A stretch of DNA of 64,000 nt from Bolinopsis microptera (GCF_026151205.1 NC_087079.1:4979230-5043229), one strand, 5' to 3'. Numbered from the stretch's first letter, positions 50,868 through 63,347 are shown. The notes: generated from the letters alone by a model not told the origin. Numbers and translations: made by a program.

Positions 50868-52329
50868 CGGGTATCGGCCTTACAAAATGACAGGCCTCAC
50901 AAAATGACAGCCCACATAGACCATGCTGTAGCTTAGGTTCCCTATACATTGAACCCTATTCCTTTTACTGTATGAAAGAAAAAGCATTAATTAACACTTC
51001 CCAAGGAATGATAATGACATAGAATCTATATTTCTTACATAAATATGGACGTTTTTGCTGTTCAGTCATTGCCCCGCCTAACTGTTACCCAGAATGGAGA
51101 CCAAAGTTTAGAATTTAACCCCAGAAAACCAGGTACTACCATGACTTATGTCAATCAAAGACTACTCTGGTCAAATAAAAAAACTGATTTAGTGACTTTG
51201 GTAGAAGAAATGACAAAAAAATGACCTAGCCTCACAAAATGACAGTGTTATGCCTCACAAAATGACAGTTTTATTTTATGATACAAAGATGGCATATTTA
51301 TATTGGATGCCCCTTGCCTAATTATTGGTATTCTTAAACCCAGTAAGCTTATGATGAGCCTAAATGTGTTTGTTTGATCATCAATTTTGATCAAAATGCC
51401 TCACAAAATGACACCGAAAAGCCTTACAAAATGACAATGTTTCAGATTGAATTACTTTCATCATCTAAAATGGATCAGAAACAGTCAATACAAGAAGGAA
51501 TTAAAAATAATCATAATCTGACAGTTAACAATCAAGTAGCATTAAAAAAGTGCAGTTCTGATATCAAAACTTTGATTTCAAACTCTTTGATTTCAAACTC
51601 TAAATTCAAAACTCAACGAAATAAAGCTTCTATTTTGTGAAAGCAGAGAGTAATAACAACTCCTAAAACATGTCAAACGTTAACTAAACACTGAAAAGTG
51701 ATCTATCCAGTCATAGAAAATATCAAATATAACCAAATACTGTGTTCAAGTATGAAAACAAAAAATGATTTTTACGCCTCACAAAATGACATTTTTAAAA
51801 TTTTTTCAAAGTATAAAAAATGTTCCTTTTTTAATATATTCTGGTAAAAACAGAACTGGTATAATATAAACAACATATATATCTAACAGTAAGACACGTG
51901 AAAGAATACTGAAACTTTTTCCCAAATCAGATTTGAAGTGATGCCGTTTTGGGTTGTCATTTTGTAAGGCACTATCTCACGCGAAATTGCCCAACTTTTT
52001 TTAATCATCCTTTTTCCTGTAAAAGCTATTCTAATCTTCAATCTATTATATTTATCTAACTGTCCTAGGTGAAATCAAATTTCTATAGGCTGCTGTTAAA
52101 AAATGACAGCCGTTACGAAATTGTCATTTTGTAAGGCATGTTTTTTTGGAAGATTTCAAAGATGAAAATTTTTATCGCAAAATTTACGGTTTTTCAATCA
52201 AATCAACCCCCGGGAAGAAAAATATACCTGTTGAACTACCTATCTGGATAATAAAACATGAACAAAACTCATTTTTGTGCATTTCAGAGCCATCTCCTTT
52301 TTCGTGTCATTTTGTAAGGCCGATACCCG
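50868..52329. mobile_element. 1.46-kb TA-flanked element packed with GCCTCACAAAATGACA motifs
   Basis: Perfect 25-bp inverted ends (CGGGTATCGGCCTTACAAAA + TGACA) flanked by TA on both sides. The inner end of the repeat, GCC(T/C)(T/C)ACAAAATGACA, recurs at about 50877, 50894, 51229, 51252, 51398, 51421 and 51776, and in reverse at 51955, 52122 and 52305. All left copies point one way and all right copies the other. Short open frames inside include repeat sequence and look fortuitous. Non-autonomous, Tc1/mariner-like by its TA target; inference. Confidence 0.85.
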
Positions 52330-52572
52330 TAATGAGAAAGTTACCCATATCCATAAACATATTATAGTGTTCTGTAGTTTAGTTAGTACTTTTTTGAACA
52401 AAAGATGCGTATAAATACTTGGATGGATCATACGGAGGCCATGAAACAGCTCTCTACATTTGACAACAAACCCTTTCTTCTTGGACTTTTTCGATCGCAC
52501 AATTAGAACAATAACCATTACCCTGAAGCTAGCTGCCAAAGACTTTAAATACCTTATCATGAGTGTTTATGT

Positions 52573-52755
52573 CAGGGGTGAAAGAAGCTCGAAATAAGTG
52601 GCTCAGGGGCTAGTTCAGCGGCAGCACAGGGGCCCCAACGTGGCTTTTTTCTGCTAAAAATAAAATAATGTAAATTTAGCAATCAGAGGTATAAAGGTGC
52701 TTTGAAACAGTACTATTCCCCCCCCCCCCCCCGCTTCCTCCAGTCTCCACCCCTG
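52573..52755. mobile_element. Possible old hAT MITE
   Basis: Ends CAGGGGTG and CACCCCTG, with imperfect 8-bp flanks GTTTATGT and GTGTATGC (two differences). Contains a C run at 52720-52733. Confidence 0.5.
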
Positions 52756-53068
52756 GTGTATGCCAGTATACCAAGTAATTATCCTTGTCATTATTTAATT
52801 TTCATTTAGAATTTGAGTTGGAAACGGAAAGCACTGACATGACATAGTGACATGATGGTAAGTTGATCGTTTTAATAAGACCTATCATCGAAATGTTTTA
52901 TTTTCTACTTGAATTCAGTTAAAATGTGTTTATATACAGTGGATATTATGTTTCAATTTGTCACAATTATATGATTTGGAGAAGCTCTGTATTTAAGTTT
53001 AAAATTGGTTTAAAGACATACTTATTCAATTTGTCACAAAAATTGAATAAGTATGTCAGAGGATTGCT

Positions 53069-53129
53069 CAGTGGCATAACGTTGCCTGTTGGCGCACCCG
53101 CTGAAAAAGCACCCCCTGTTGGCATCACC
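53069..53129. mobile_element. Partial copy of the 49050 hAT MITE
   Basis: CAGTGGCATAACGTTGCCTG and the following ttggcgcacccgctgaaaaa match the left end of the element at 49050. The right end is missing. Confidence 0.75.
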
Positions 53130-53991
53130 AAGGAGAAAGTGTAAAGGAGAAAGGAGAAAGTGTAAAGAGTGTTCTTGTGCTTGATCTGACAATAACAAAT
53201 TCACACTGAAGAGCATCTCTCGTTGGGCTTTACTAAGCAACGTGTCTAAGCTATAAGTTTCAGGGTTTCTCTTTTAAAATATTTAAGAAGATTGCAAGTA
53301 TCAACAATAAGCAGTTAATATCATATTTTTAATTTTGTTGCAACTGCTGAGTTGTGCTTTAATTATTATTATAGTATTTTATCCTCAGACAATTTAGGTC
53401 CCAATTAATTTGTAATCTAAACTCCCTTGTTACCTTAAACTCTGTTACTTCTTTACCTATGATTTTCTATCATTTGCAGATTTATTGGTATATTTTTAGT
53501 AAAAATAACATTTTAGACTTACTCTGCTGTTTAATAATGCTGCTGAATATAATCAATATAACACAATATTCATTTATTACTAAAAAATTAATGAAATTTA
53601 ATGAAACGTCAGATTTCTAGCTTCTTCAATTTTCATAATATAATTCATTGATAATTAGTGTTGAATAATAAATTCATTAAGACTGAGCAATTACATATTT
53701 CTGGATATTTTATTACTGTAATATTCATTTTAATCCATCAAACTTTAAATCGCTCTACAGACTTTTCCCAAGGGAATTGAGTTTGATGCTTTATTTGGTG
53801 TTACTATTTAATATATATTACCCTATAAATTGAGTTTTGTAGAAAATCCGATGCCACAAATTCCCACACCAACTTGTTTATTAAAGTTCCCATTTATTGT
53901 TATATGTAAAATATTTAAACATCATTATCTCAGCTGATGCCTATAATAGGGAGAAGTTCAAATTAGGACTTGAGCAGGGGATGTCATTGTC
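53130..53991. other. Upstream region of ARHGAP39
   Basis: AT-rich and without a recognised gene; expected to contain the promoter and 5' UTR. No TATA or initiator could be assigned with confidence. Confidence 0.35.
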
Positions 53992-56900
53992 ATGGCTTCT
54001 GGGTAAGTTATGAACTGTAACAATTACGTTTTAGAAGTCGTTAATCCTCAATTAGACACATTTAAATTGATTTACCCTTAAGTTGTTATTGATTAACAAA
54101 TTTAATTTCCTTTCAATATTGAGATTAAAGCCAATAACGAGCTTAGTGTTGCATATTTCAGTGTCGAATGGGTCGAGATACAATGCCCAAGAACCGGTGA
54201 ACCCATGTTCGCAAACCTTGATACTGGCGAATGTCTTTGGGAAGCTCCTCTAGGCGCTACTGTGTACGTTAATATATTTTATGAGTAGTTATTTATGTCA
54301 TCTGTCCATTCAATTAGTAACACAAAGTATGTTTGGTTATATTTCTGTCTTTGTTTAATAAAATGATAAGTTCAATGTAATGTTGTACGGCACAAAACCG
54401 AAAATATGTAACGTAAATATCATGTGTATAAAGTAATAATATATATTATATTATATAATAGCCAAAATTCTCAACCTTCTACTTACTTTTTACTTTGGGC
54501 GATGCTCGATCGAAATCTCCTCCACTCTACGTCTCCAGATGGTTCTGTCGCACATAACTGTTCGGAGATCTTGTACCCGCAACCCTGTGTCCCTGGCTAC
54601 GGTGTCAAGAAAAGAGAGTGGTCTCCTCCCACGCCTGAACTGTGGCAGCCGCCAAGGAAGGATGGTAGAGATGACCTGGTCTGAAGCTCTCATGCAATGC
54701 CCAGCAAATCTGGCACGTCTCTGTGCAACGATGGTGGAGATGGAAGGGAGGTCACCATAGATTTGCTTTAGGGTTGGATGCTTCTTCCATGAAAGATTCC
54801 TGGCTTTCATTAGGAGCCTGGTGTAGCACCCGTCGAGACGCTTCTCAAACTGCTTGTTCAAGGTCCAGGTTTCTGAGCCATACAGCAGAACAGGTTCGAT
54901 GCATGCTCTGAAGAATTTGACTTTCAGCTGGTCAGAAATGCCAGAGGTCCATACCTTCTGCAGTTTGATACAGGCTGACCAAGCCATGCCTTTCCTGGTG
55001 TTGAAGTCCTTCCTGCTCTCTGCAATATATGAGCCCAAGTATTTGAAATCATCAACCTGCTTGATCTGGTAACCGGATCTGGTTACCTTCTAACCATGGT
55101 AAAATTCACCACGCCATGTCTTATTTACTTTTCTAGTCAGATAACTCAATTTGGATAGATTTTTGGTCAATTTGGCTATCTAAAAATACCCAGCATTTTA
55201 TACAATATTGAACAGAATATTGCTTTGGACAATGTACAGGATAGCCCAGAAGTAACTGCTCACACGCAACCCTTTAATAACTCACGTAATTCGTATCAGA
55301 ATTGCACACAAATTTCAGAGAATATAGAAATGGGTCCAACTTAGATTTCCTGAAAGTTTCGTAAAATGTCATTGATTAAAAAGGCACGCTACTCCCTCTT
55401 TTTCACATTTGGTTTGATAATTGAAGTGCTTTCCCAAAATTTCAAGTTGATTTAACACAATTTAGCCGAGTTATGACTTATGACCCTTTTAAGGCCAGAG
55501 GGGGGGGTAAATGGCACTTTTGTAGTTTTTGCACATTTGATAATAGCTACTGGAGACGAGCAAAAAGAAAAAAACCGGATCAAAATCTGACCTTGCGCTT
55601 CTGAGATATCGCGCGCTCAATTTTGAGGTTTACCTGTAATTACATGTTAAACTGGAACTTTAAACGGCTGTAACTTTTTTGACATTTCGATTCCTTAGTT
55701 GAGAAAACCGGCCAATCCCTGATCTTGAGGTTTGGTACAGTGGTTCCTTGGACAATTATCCTCATTTATGATGCAGCGATTTTTTTAATTTGACTCAGTT
55801 CTCGAATTATGAGGTTAACCATGTCAAAAATTCGGAAAATTTAGCTGGTTAACCTCATAATTCGAGAAACGAGTCAAATAAAAAAAATCGCTGCATCTAA
55901 TATCTAGATAGTTGTCCAAGGAACCACTGTACCAAATCTCAATATCAGGGAGTGGCTGGTTTTCTCAACTAAGGAACTGAAAGTCACAAAATGTGTTTTG
56001 AGATAGATGCAATTTAGTGTTTTCAAAATTTTGAATATTCACTGGAATGTATCACAGTTCGTTAGTTAGGACTTTTTATACACTTAATAACGTTTGCTTG
56101 ATCAGACCTGGCCGTCCCCTAAATGATTTTAGCCACTTTCAGTAGTTAATGTCCTTGTATTGTAAAAAATGAGGTTAACCAAGACTTCCTGTAAACACTA
56201 ACTGCTTAAAATTTGGTTGTTAACCTCGCTTTAGACCATATAATAGTGGGATTGGTTTATCAATATGTTATTATATATGTAGTAAAACATTTGCACAGTA
56301 TAACGATTAAGTTTTTGAGGTTAACATGTAATTGACTGGTCAGATATTCAAAAAATGAGAGGTTAACCTCATTTTTTAGCCATTTACGGGTAAAATCTTC
56401 TACTAAAATATGGTCAGTTCAAATCACCTTTGTCACGTGATTATAGTTGTAGGCATTGTGATACCAATAGATACCTCACTTCGATATTGTGGTACATAAC
56501 ATAAGTAAGAATCGTATGTATACTCCCTACGGTACCAAAATGTGATGGTTAACCTCATTTTTTTCATTTTCCCAAGATAAAAGAAAGTCAATCGACACGT
56601 CATCTATTTAGAAATGTGTATACCGTAAACTTACGATGAAAATAGTAACTCTATCATTTGATCTATTCTCGCTATATCTAAAAGACGAGGTTAACCTCAT
56701 TTAATCACGTTTGGATATAACTTTTTCTGATAATTATGAACCTAAAATTTAGAGTTTACATTTGCTGACCGAAATAACGAAAAATTATGGCGTGGAATAA
56801 AATATTAACCTCAATTTTATTAACCTCAATGTTGTATAGTCAATTTTGCGAAAATCGGTTAACCTCAATTATAAAATAAAGTTAATCAGCTACAAATATG

Positions 56901-58941
56901 TGAATAGCGGCAATGTTTTTGTCATTCAAAATTAAATCGATTTAGAAAATAATATTTTGGTAGAATTTTTTGACCCCTTACCCCCCCCTCTGGCCTTAAG
57001 ATCTTGCAGATACGTGATCTCGGCACTTAATCAGTGATTTCGTCACCCATTCAGTGATCTCATCGGGAGCTATTCGCTAACGTGCAACAATAAGCCTCAT
57101 TAGGCTACCCTGTATTAAGATTAAGAATAAAATCAAAGCACGCTCTCATATTGTCAGATGATGTTACATTTTTAATTTTACGAACACAGATAGAAAATGT
57201 AAGTGTGAATAGTCTGCATAATTTTGTAAGCCTGTTATAATTTTACTCAATAATTTTACTTAATAAAAATCAGTAGTGGCCACCAGGTATGTAATTGTAT
57301 TGACTGTACTAGAATTAACTCACTAGCTCACAACATGACCTCACACTGTTTAACCTACTCGTATTACATGTATTTATACACTGTGTGGGTGTGTGACAGA
57401 TTGGAGGTGTTCTGTGTAAATGGGAATATTCCAATTATACATTCCAATTATACATTCCAGATGTTAAGAGTTTTTTAAATGCTACCCCTAGCAACTGCAC
57501 ATTCTGTACTCAATGTTTCAAATTCTTGGTAGTGTTCTGGAGTACCTACTTGTCATGTGAATATTTTAACAGTCTGTAGTTGTAACATTAACCCACTACA
57601 CTTACTCTCTTGAACTGGTCGTTTTCTCTTACTTACTAACTGACAATTCATGAAGTCAACTCTTGTTACACTCAGTAAGTTAAATGATCTATAATAATAC
57701 GTAATTATAACCTTGACTAATATATATAATATATAACCTGAACTAACCAATAAGTAACACCTCCAGTAACACCTCCAGTCTCCACACCTAGTTCCAGAAC
57801 TTATTGTTTCCTTGTAACTAATATAACTCTGACTAACAAAGTGACACTAGTCGAGACTAGAACATGTCAGTACTTGCCTCCAAGCTGTCAGTACTTGACT
57901 CCAACTAGCACTGTTTTTAACTGTAAAAGCTACTGACCTGTCAACAACTACAATGCCCTGTAATCCCTAGGGAGACTGGACTTTTCTACTCATTCCTCAA
58001 ATTGCAAGTTACATAGTAGACAGTGTGTGTGTAGTGAGGTGCTCAGGTGTGTCCAGTTACAGGTTACCAGGTTACCAGGTTACCAGGTTACCAGGTTACC
58101 AGGTTACCAGGTTACCAGTTTACCAGGTTACTAGGTTGCCAGGTTATTAGGTTACAAGGTTACCAAGTAACCAGTTAACCAGGTAACTGGGTTTTTACTC
58201 ACCAGGTTATCAGGATACAGGGTTACCATCAATTATTTTAAACTAATTATTACACTTAAAATATATTACTTTTATTGAGTATTATGTATGGAATGGAAAC
58301 GTTTAACCAGGTAGAGTGACTCCACGCCCTAGCTACATAAGATTTTGTTTCATTTCTAAATGAAAAGCTCTGATAATAATAAGCTACTTTTGACTTTTTG
58401 ACTAATTATAACAGGATAATTAACCAATTATAACAGGATACTTAACCAATTATAACAGGACAATTAATTGATTATAACAACATGATAATTAACTAATTAA
58501 TAAACTATTTCAGAAAGGGGTCAAGTGTTAATCAGTGGTGGGAGTTATACGATCCCAACTCTAACAAGAACTACTACCACAACAGGTTTTAAGTTACATA
58601 ATAAGTCTATAAGTTTATATCAACAAGAAAACATTGTAATGTAACAAACTATAGCACTAAATTTTAACAGTGTCAGACAGAACAAATTTTGTAAAGTTAT
58701 GGAGGAAATAAATTATGGTGTAATAACGTGTTTCCTCGACTCTTTACAGTCACGGTTGCTCGGTAGCAACTCACATTTCTGGATTACAATCACCAATCAC
58801 TGTGAATTATTCAGTATGTTACTGTGAATCACTATGAATGTGTGTACTGCTCTTTGAACTAAATTCTTTATCAGTACAACGGGGGAGACAGTATGGAAGA
58901 AGCCACGTGGAGCAGAGATACTGCCGCTCACCAAACTACAG
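53992..58941 (+). CDS. ARHGAP39: ARHGAP39 / Vilse (CrossGAP) homologue, N-terminal part with two WW domains
   Basis: Exons 53992-54002 (MASG), 54162-54263, 58514-58585 and 58875-58941, phases 2-2-2-0, all GT-AG. WW1: EWVEIQCPRTGEPMFANLDT then GECLWEAP. WW2: NQWWELYDPNSNKNYYHNR then STTGETVWKKPRG, followed by AEILPLTKLQ. Order and wording match the N-terminus of ARHGAP39 (EWVEI-x-EPR, QWWEL-x-DP, TVW-x-x-P). In animals this RhoGAP acts on Rac/Cdc42 downstream of Robo in axon guidance. The MyTH4 and RhoGAP domains should follow but were not seen before the window ends, so the gene is incomplete here. The start is supported because M-A-S-G joins directly to WW1 in phase. The 4.25-kb second intron holds several mobile elements. 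Confidence 0.85.
54484..55081 (-). mobile_element. Non-LTR retrotransposon RT C-terminal fragment, antisense in ARHGAP39 intron 2
   Basis: Minus strand open frame: VDDFKYLGSYIAESRKDFNT, GMAWSACIKLQKVW, FRACIEPVLLYGSETWTLN, LSWKKHPTLKQIYGDLP, RRARFAGHCMRA. This is the thumb/C-terminal part of an endonuclease-RT ORF. No frameshift in the remaining piece, ending at about 54490; 5'-truncated. Confidence 0.9.
55493..56995. mobile_element. 1.5-kb TTAA-flanked element with internal palindrome
   Basis: Ends GGCCAGAGGGGGGG and CCCCCCCTCTGGCC, each next to TTAA (55489-55492 and 56996-56999), the target of piggyBac-type elements. The interior has many (ag)gttaacc(tc) words in both orientations and a 131-bp inverted repeat (55692-55822 / 55846-55976). 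No ORF of note. The superfamily is inferred from TTAA only. Confidence 0.7.
55692..55976. repeat. 131-bp-arm palindrome inside the TTAA element
   Basis: Arms from ttccttagttgagaaaacc to gaggttaacc, and back from ggttaacctcataattcgag to ggttttctcaactaaggaa, with a few mismatches and a ~23-bp centre. Confidence 0.85.
57113..58513. other. Remainder of ARHGAP39 intron 2
   Basis: No gene seen. Holds the 9-bp ggttaccag array at 58050-58215 and tandem short repeats (taaccaattataacaggata, about 58400-58480). Confidence 0.5.
58050..58215. repeat. 9-bp minisatellite (GGTTACCAG)n
   Basis: About 15 copies, increasingly degenerate to the right. The unit contains GGTTACC, self-complementary around its centre (GGTNACC). 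Confidence 0.9.
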
Positions 58942-59314
58942 GTAATTATACATGTTTATCTGTGTCTCCTTACTTAAGTATCTTGTTAATTTATGATTTA
59001 TCCGCTCACAGTCAAATGGAGGAAGAATGTTGCATAAAATACCGTGAAATATCAAAATTAACTTACTTACGTTACATACGTTAATATGTACATTCCGCAT
59101 TTTACTGTCATTTACTCAAAACAGCTTTTCGCTTGAACTAACAAATTAACAATCTTATTAATTTCTTTGTTGATTACTGGATTTTATGATGAGTCTCTTG
59201 ATTTTGAGATAAGCAAATAAATTATATTACTGCATGGCTGCTGGCTGCATGACTTATTCTTTTAACTGTATAATTGTAGCTTAATATAATATCAGTTATT
59301 TTACACGAAAAGTC

Positions 59315-60902
59315 GGTCATACATCAGTATTCCGACGGCAGTACGGCGGCAGTACGGCGGCAGTACGGCGGCAGTCCCGCGGCAGTACGGCGGCAGTACG
59401 GCGGCAGTCCCGCGGCAGTACGGCGGCAGTCCTGCGGCAGTCCTGCGGCAGTCCTGCGGCAGTACGGCGGCAGTACGGCGGCAGTCCCGCGGCAGTACGG
59501 CGGCAGTATAGTGACAACACTTATATCAGAATTTTGATCCAATTATTCCATGATTTTGATGATTCGTTCACATTGATTTGTGAATTAAAAATATATTTCG
59601 AGAAATCAATAAGTTGTAAATAAGTTCATACAATATCATAACTTTAAATCAGTAACTGTCACCCTGGAGCAATAAAATATTAAAATAATTCAGATTCATT
59701 GCAGGTACTTCTGGTATCTTTTGTATTTCTCTGATCTGATTATCGTCAACATCTGAACACCTAAATCTTGAAGAATGGATTCCTCTCTCAGCTCTACTAC
59801 ATCATCCCCCAGTATCCCTAGTCCGTCTACTTTTCAGAAATCAAACTCAGAGATTGTAAAGATTGCAGGACGGAGGACTACACTCGACTACCTTGTGGAG
59901 AACTACAGCTGAACATATCCCTCTGCAGTTTACATCGAACGACACTACTGGCTAGTAGATCTCGTCCCCTCTCTCCTAGTCCTACCAACGATCCTACTAT
60001 CCTTCCTGGTGCCACTCAAGCTGTTATACCTTCTAGACGAGGAGGAGCTACTCCACCAGATACTGATAATGCTCGCCTAGTAAGACCTGTGGTTACACCT
60101 ACCCGACCCTCTTCCAGTTCCTCACCACCACCTAGTAGACGCCGTCTGAACACTGATGAAACCTACTCCCGCTCCTCTGTAGCTGGCAAAGCCTTATCCT
60201 CCTACAACAGAGTGCACAGAGACTTTGCCAACCGTCCTGATACCTCCATCAGCCTCTCAAAGTTCCTGAAACAGAAACGAATCCCTGAAAGATCCTTCTA
60301 CCGCAAGAAGAAGATAGCAGAGCTGATTATCCTTGATAGACCACGATTCGGCAGTCTCATCAAACAGATTCTCATGGAGGAGCGGACTGACAGGATCAAC
60401 CAGCAGATTCTCTCTGACCGATGTGGGGCTATCCTCAAGCAGAGTGACTTTCTGGAGAAGAAACAACTCGCAATTGCTGCTGGAAAGATTCTCTAAATGT
60501 AAATTATTTTATTGCTCCAGGGTGACAGTTACTGATTTAAAGTTATAGTGATATTGTATGAACTTATTTATACAACTAATATTGATTTATCCAAATATAT
60601 TAATTGACAAATCATCAAAATCGTCTCTTTAATTGACAAATCAATGTGAACTAATCATCAAACTCATGAAATACTTGGATCAAAAGTCTGATATAAGTGT
60701 TGTCACTATACTGCCGTGGCACTGCCGCCGTACTGCCGCGGGACTGCCGCCGTACTGCCGCCGTACTGCCGCGGGACTGCCGCCGTACTGCCGCCGTACT
60801 GCCGCGGGACTGCCGCCGTACTGCCACCGTACTGCCGCGGGACTGCCGCCGTACTGCCGCCGTACTGCCGCCGTACTGCCGTCGGAATACTGATGTATGA
60901 CC
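59315..60902. mobile_element. 1.59-kb element with ~370-400 bp inverted ends and 8-bp target duplication
   Basis: Starts GGTCATACATCAGTATTCCG and ends with its complement. GAAAAGTC is duplicated at 59307-59314 and 60903-60910. The inverted ends (59315-59680 and 60507-60902) include a GC-rich minisatellite on each side (cggcagtacgg, 59337-59507; mirrored at 60712-60889) and AT-rich inner parts. A coding-like region lies between them. Eight-base duplications fit hAT-, P- or Merlin-like elements, but the terminal bases do not decide. It lies in ARHGAP39 beyond exon 4. Confidence 0.85.
59822..60496 (+). CDS. ORF inside the long-inverted-repeat element: Cys/His cluster plus basic helical domain
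   Basis: Open for 224 codons to TAA, without an early ATG. Starts with a possible zinc-binding cluster (CKDCRTEDYTRLPCG, then LCSLH: C-x2-C-x9-C ... C-x2-H), then a Pro/Ser-rich linker (PTRPSSSSSPPPSRRR), then a basic helical domain (SLSKFLKQKRIPERSFYRKK, IAELIILDRPRFGSLIKQIL) of helix-turn-helix character. An ATG at 59775 (MDSSLSSTTSSPSIPSPS) is in another frame; a splice at ttttcag (59837) or a frameshift would be needed to join it. No transposase catalytic domain. Function unknown; DNA binding is inferred. Confidence 0.55.
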   Translation, partial: SVYFSEIKLRDCKDCRTEDYTRLPCGELQLNISLCSLHRTTLLASRSRPLSPSPTNDPTILPGATQAVIPSRRGGATPPDTDNARLVRPVVTPTRPSSSSSPPPSRRRLNTDETYSRSSVAGKALSSYNRVHRDFANRPDTSISLSKFLKQKRIPERSFYRKKKIAELIILDRPRFGSLIKQILMEERTDRINQQILSDRCGAILKQSDFLEKKQLAIAAGKIL

Positions 60903-60910
60903 GAAAAGTC

Positions 60911-63340
60911 CAAAACTTACTTCCTTAAGTAAAACATTGTACAAATGTACATTTCCTAACCAAACATTATTACTTAATATTTTTGTTAAACGTCCTTTGT
61001 CAACACAAGTATACACAATCAACACCACCTTTAGCACGCGTTATACACTATGTCCAGTCGAACCGAGGTGAGATAATGCTTGTAAATAGAAAGTGAAACA
61101 CAATAGTCAGAGTGAAAGTGAAACAAAAACACAATGTGAACCCACTGCTGTCGAATTACTACCACTACACAAGTAGACATCTAACAAAAAACAAAAATAT
61201 TGGCACAAATATTGGGTAGCCCAGGGCACAAGTGTGCTATTCTCAGCTGATAGTGAAGCTCTATTATTATTATGTTAGATAAGGTGTTATATGTTATCTG
61301 TAGCCATCTTCATGAGATGTCTCCTAGCTCTAGGCTGCAACTGATATGTGTACTGTTTTCCCGGCTGATATCATGTATATTGTACGTGTATTTATTAGAG
61401 CTGCACTATTTCTGCTCTTCACGCCAAATACCGGCCAGGTTTCCTCATTCCATTCCATTAGTTGGGCCCCTCTTTAGTCCAGAGTTATGTCACCAGCTGT
61501 AATGCTATTATTAAGTGTAAATAGCCTAGAGACTGGATCACAGCACTCTTGTAATACAATATAGCTAGATCGTTTTAAAGATAGACCTCTTACTCTTGTG
61601 CAGCAGATTAGACGTTGTGTTATGTTTTAGTGAGATGGTGTGTGGTGGTATGTTGTTGGTATGTTGTTGGTATGTTGCTCAAGTCATGTGGTGTCTAACT
61701 CACTTAGTATCTTGTAACATCTAGTGCCATTAGTTCCCATTCTCTCGTTATTGGTTATAATATAATGTATTTATAGTCCCCGTTTTATTATTTATAGTCA
61801 TTGACTTAGCGTAGTGTGTTTAGTGTTACTCTCTCCCTCGCGACTTTGTTACTTTGATGGTCCCCGTTTGTACTTTGTCTGCACTTTAATATTGTATATT
61901 TAATCGCCATATAATAGCCATTCGCCGTTTATTGATCCGAGACATCCTGGAATTTAACCTTGGTTGATTTTATTGCGCGGTATTCACTATTTTGGGGCCT
62001 TTTCTTCCGAGAACTCGTTTAAAACTGACACGAAGATCTTTAAATTATATTCACCGCGGAGACACGTGCTTGCTCTGTGCTCCTTCATTAACCTGCCTGT
62101 TTCAGTATTAATATCTGTCGTTTTCAAGCTCAGTTCAGTAACTAGTAAGGAATATCGACTCATTCAGAGACATAATGATAGTAAGATAGTTGTACAATAG
62201 AGCTTATTTTAGATACGATGACTAAAACTTACTACGGTCCATTAAGTTTGAAGAATGATCCGAAATATATTAATCAATGAATAAGAATCTAATATTTCAC
62301 TAATATTTCACTTTAACAGCTGTTTGAACTAACAATCAGAAATTCGACTCTTAACGATCATCACGTAAGAGAAAGTTAACACAGTTCTCGGTTATGTCAA
62401 ATAAACGAGTTGAGTACAACTCTGCTCTAGTTATTTTATACTCTCTTATATATAATATATATTATTATATATAATAATATTTTACTTGTCCCAACGTGTC
62501 TAACTAAAAGTATATATCCACTGCAGTAGTGATGAGTAATAGTGTTGATCAGTTTGTAGCTGCTCCTCTACTGCTGTTACCTGGTGGCAGGTGTTGAACA
62601 TGTTTAACTTATTGTTGTGTGCTCTTTAACTTTAAACCTACCTTTAATAATAACATTTCAGTATGATATTTCAGTAAGATATATAACTAAAGTACAATTT
62701 GTTAAATAACGCCACAACAGATGATAACATGTTGGTGGCAGCACCACAATATGTTGATTGTTGAGCCGTATTAGTTGTGTCTGTAGACTATAGCTGTAGA
62801 CACCGGTGTAGTGCACATGATGCGTGCTATCCTTGTAGTGAATATCTATCTTCCACTGTGTTTGATGTGACTTGGTTCATGGTGCTTGGTGTGATTTGTT
62901 AAGCTCGTAATGTGTTGTAAGGCGTATGATTGGCATGTAGTTTGTGGTGGCAGTTTCGTTTGTTTGCTTGATAGTCGCGTGATTTATAATTATCTTTATT
63001 GTAAATTAACTATTCCAATTATTTCATCTTCATAACTTAGTCCGATTGTTCGACAAGTTTTACACTAGCGAAGTTTAGTAATAATTGAGCTCACTTGATC
63101 CATAATTAGATGATTTAAAAGAATATTATTCTACAATTATTTCTCCAGCAATAATTTATAAAGTTTGTATTTGAATGAGTGTAAAGCAACAAACCTGTAA
63201 TTTGTAATTTGTAGTGTGAAATGTATAAATCCAACCTGTAATTTGTAATTTGTAGTGTGAAATGTATAACTCCAACAACGCAATACTCTCGCCCAAGCTA
63301 AGATGGAAGTTCATAAAACAAGTCTTATTATCGGTAAGTC
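60911..63340. other. Probable ARHGAP39 intron, nothing recognised
   Basis: AT-rich sequence without a recognisable exon. Includes short repeats such as tatgttgttgg (about 61650) and a (tata) region at about 62450-62480. Confidence 0.4.
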
Positions 63341-63347
63341 AGCGCAA

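Larger units (their letters stand above)
55237..57112. mobile_element. Possible outer mariner-like element
   Basis: Left end TA-CAGGATAGCCCAGAAGTAAC and right end GGCTACCCTG-TA share a short inverted repeat (CAGGRTAGCC) with TA flanks. It encloses the TTAA element at 55493-56995. No transposase seen. Confidence 0.4.

Noticed and set aside
51374..51640. 88-codon frame in the TA-flanked element
   Set aside because: Overlaps two copies of the repeated motif and has low-complexity Ser/Asn/Lys composition; unlikely to be a protein.
52332..52560. Possible P2X7-tail-like CxxC...CCQ fragment on the minus strand
   Set aside because: The resemblance is limited to a few Cys, the frame has stops, and no neighbouring exon supports it.
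59317..60913. Short frames with CRRTAAVLP repeats
   Set aside because: They are translations of the GC-rich minisatellite in the inverted ends of the element at 59315-60902.
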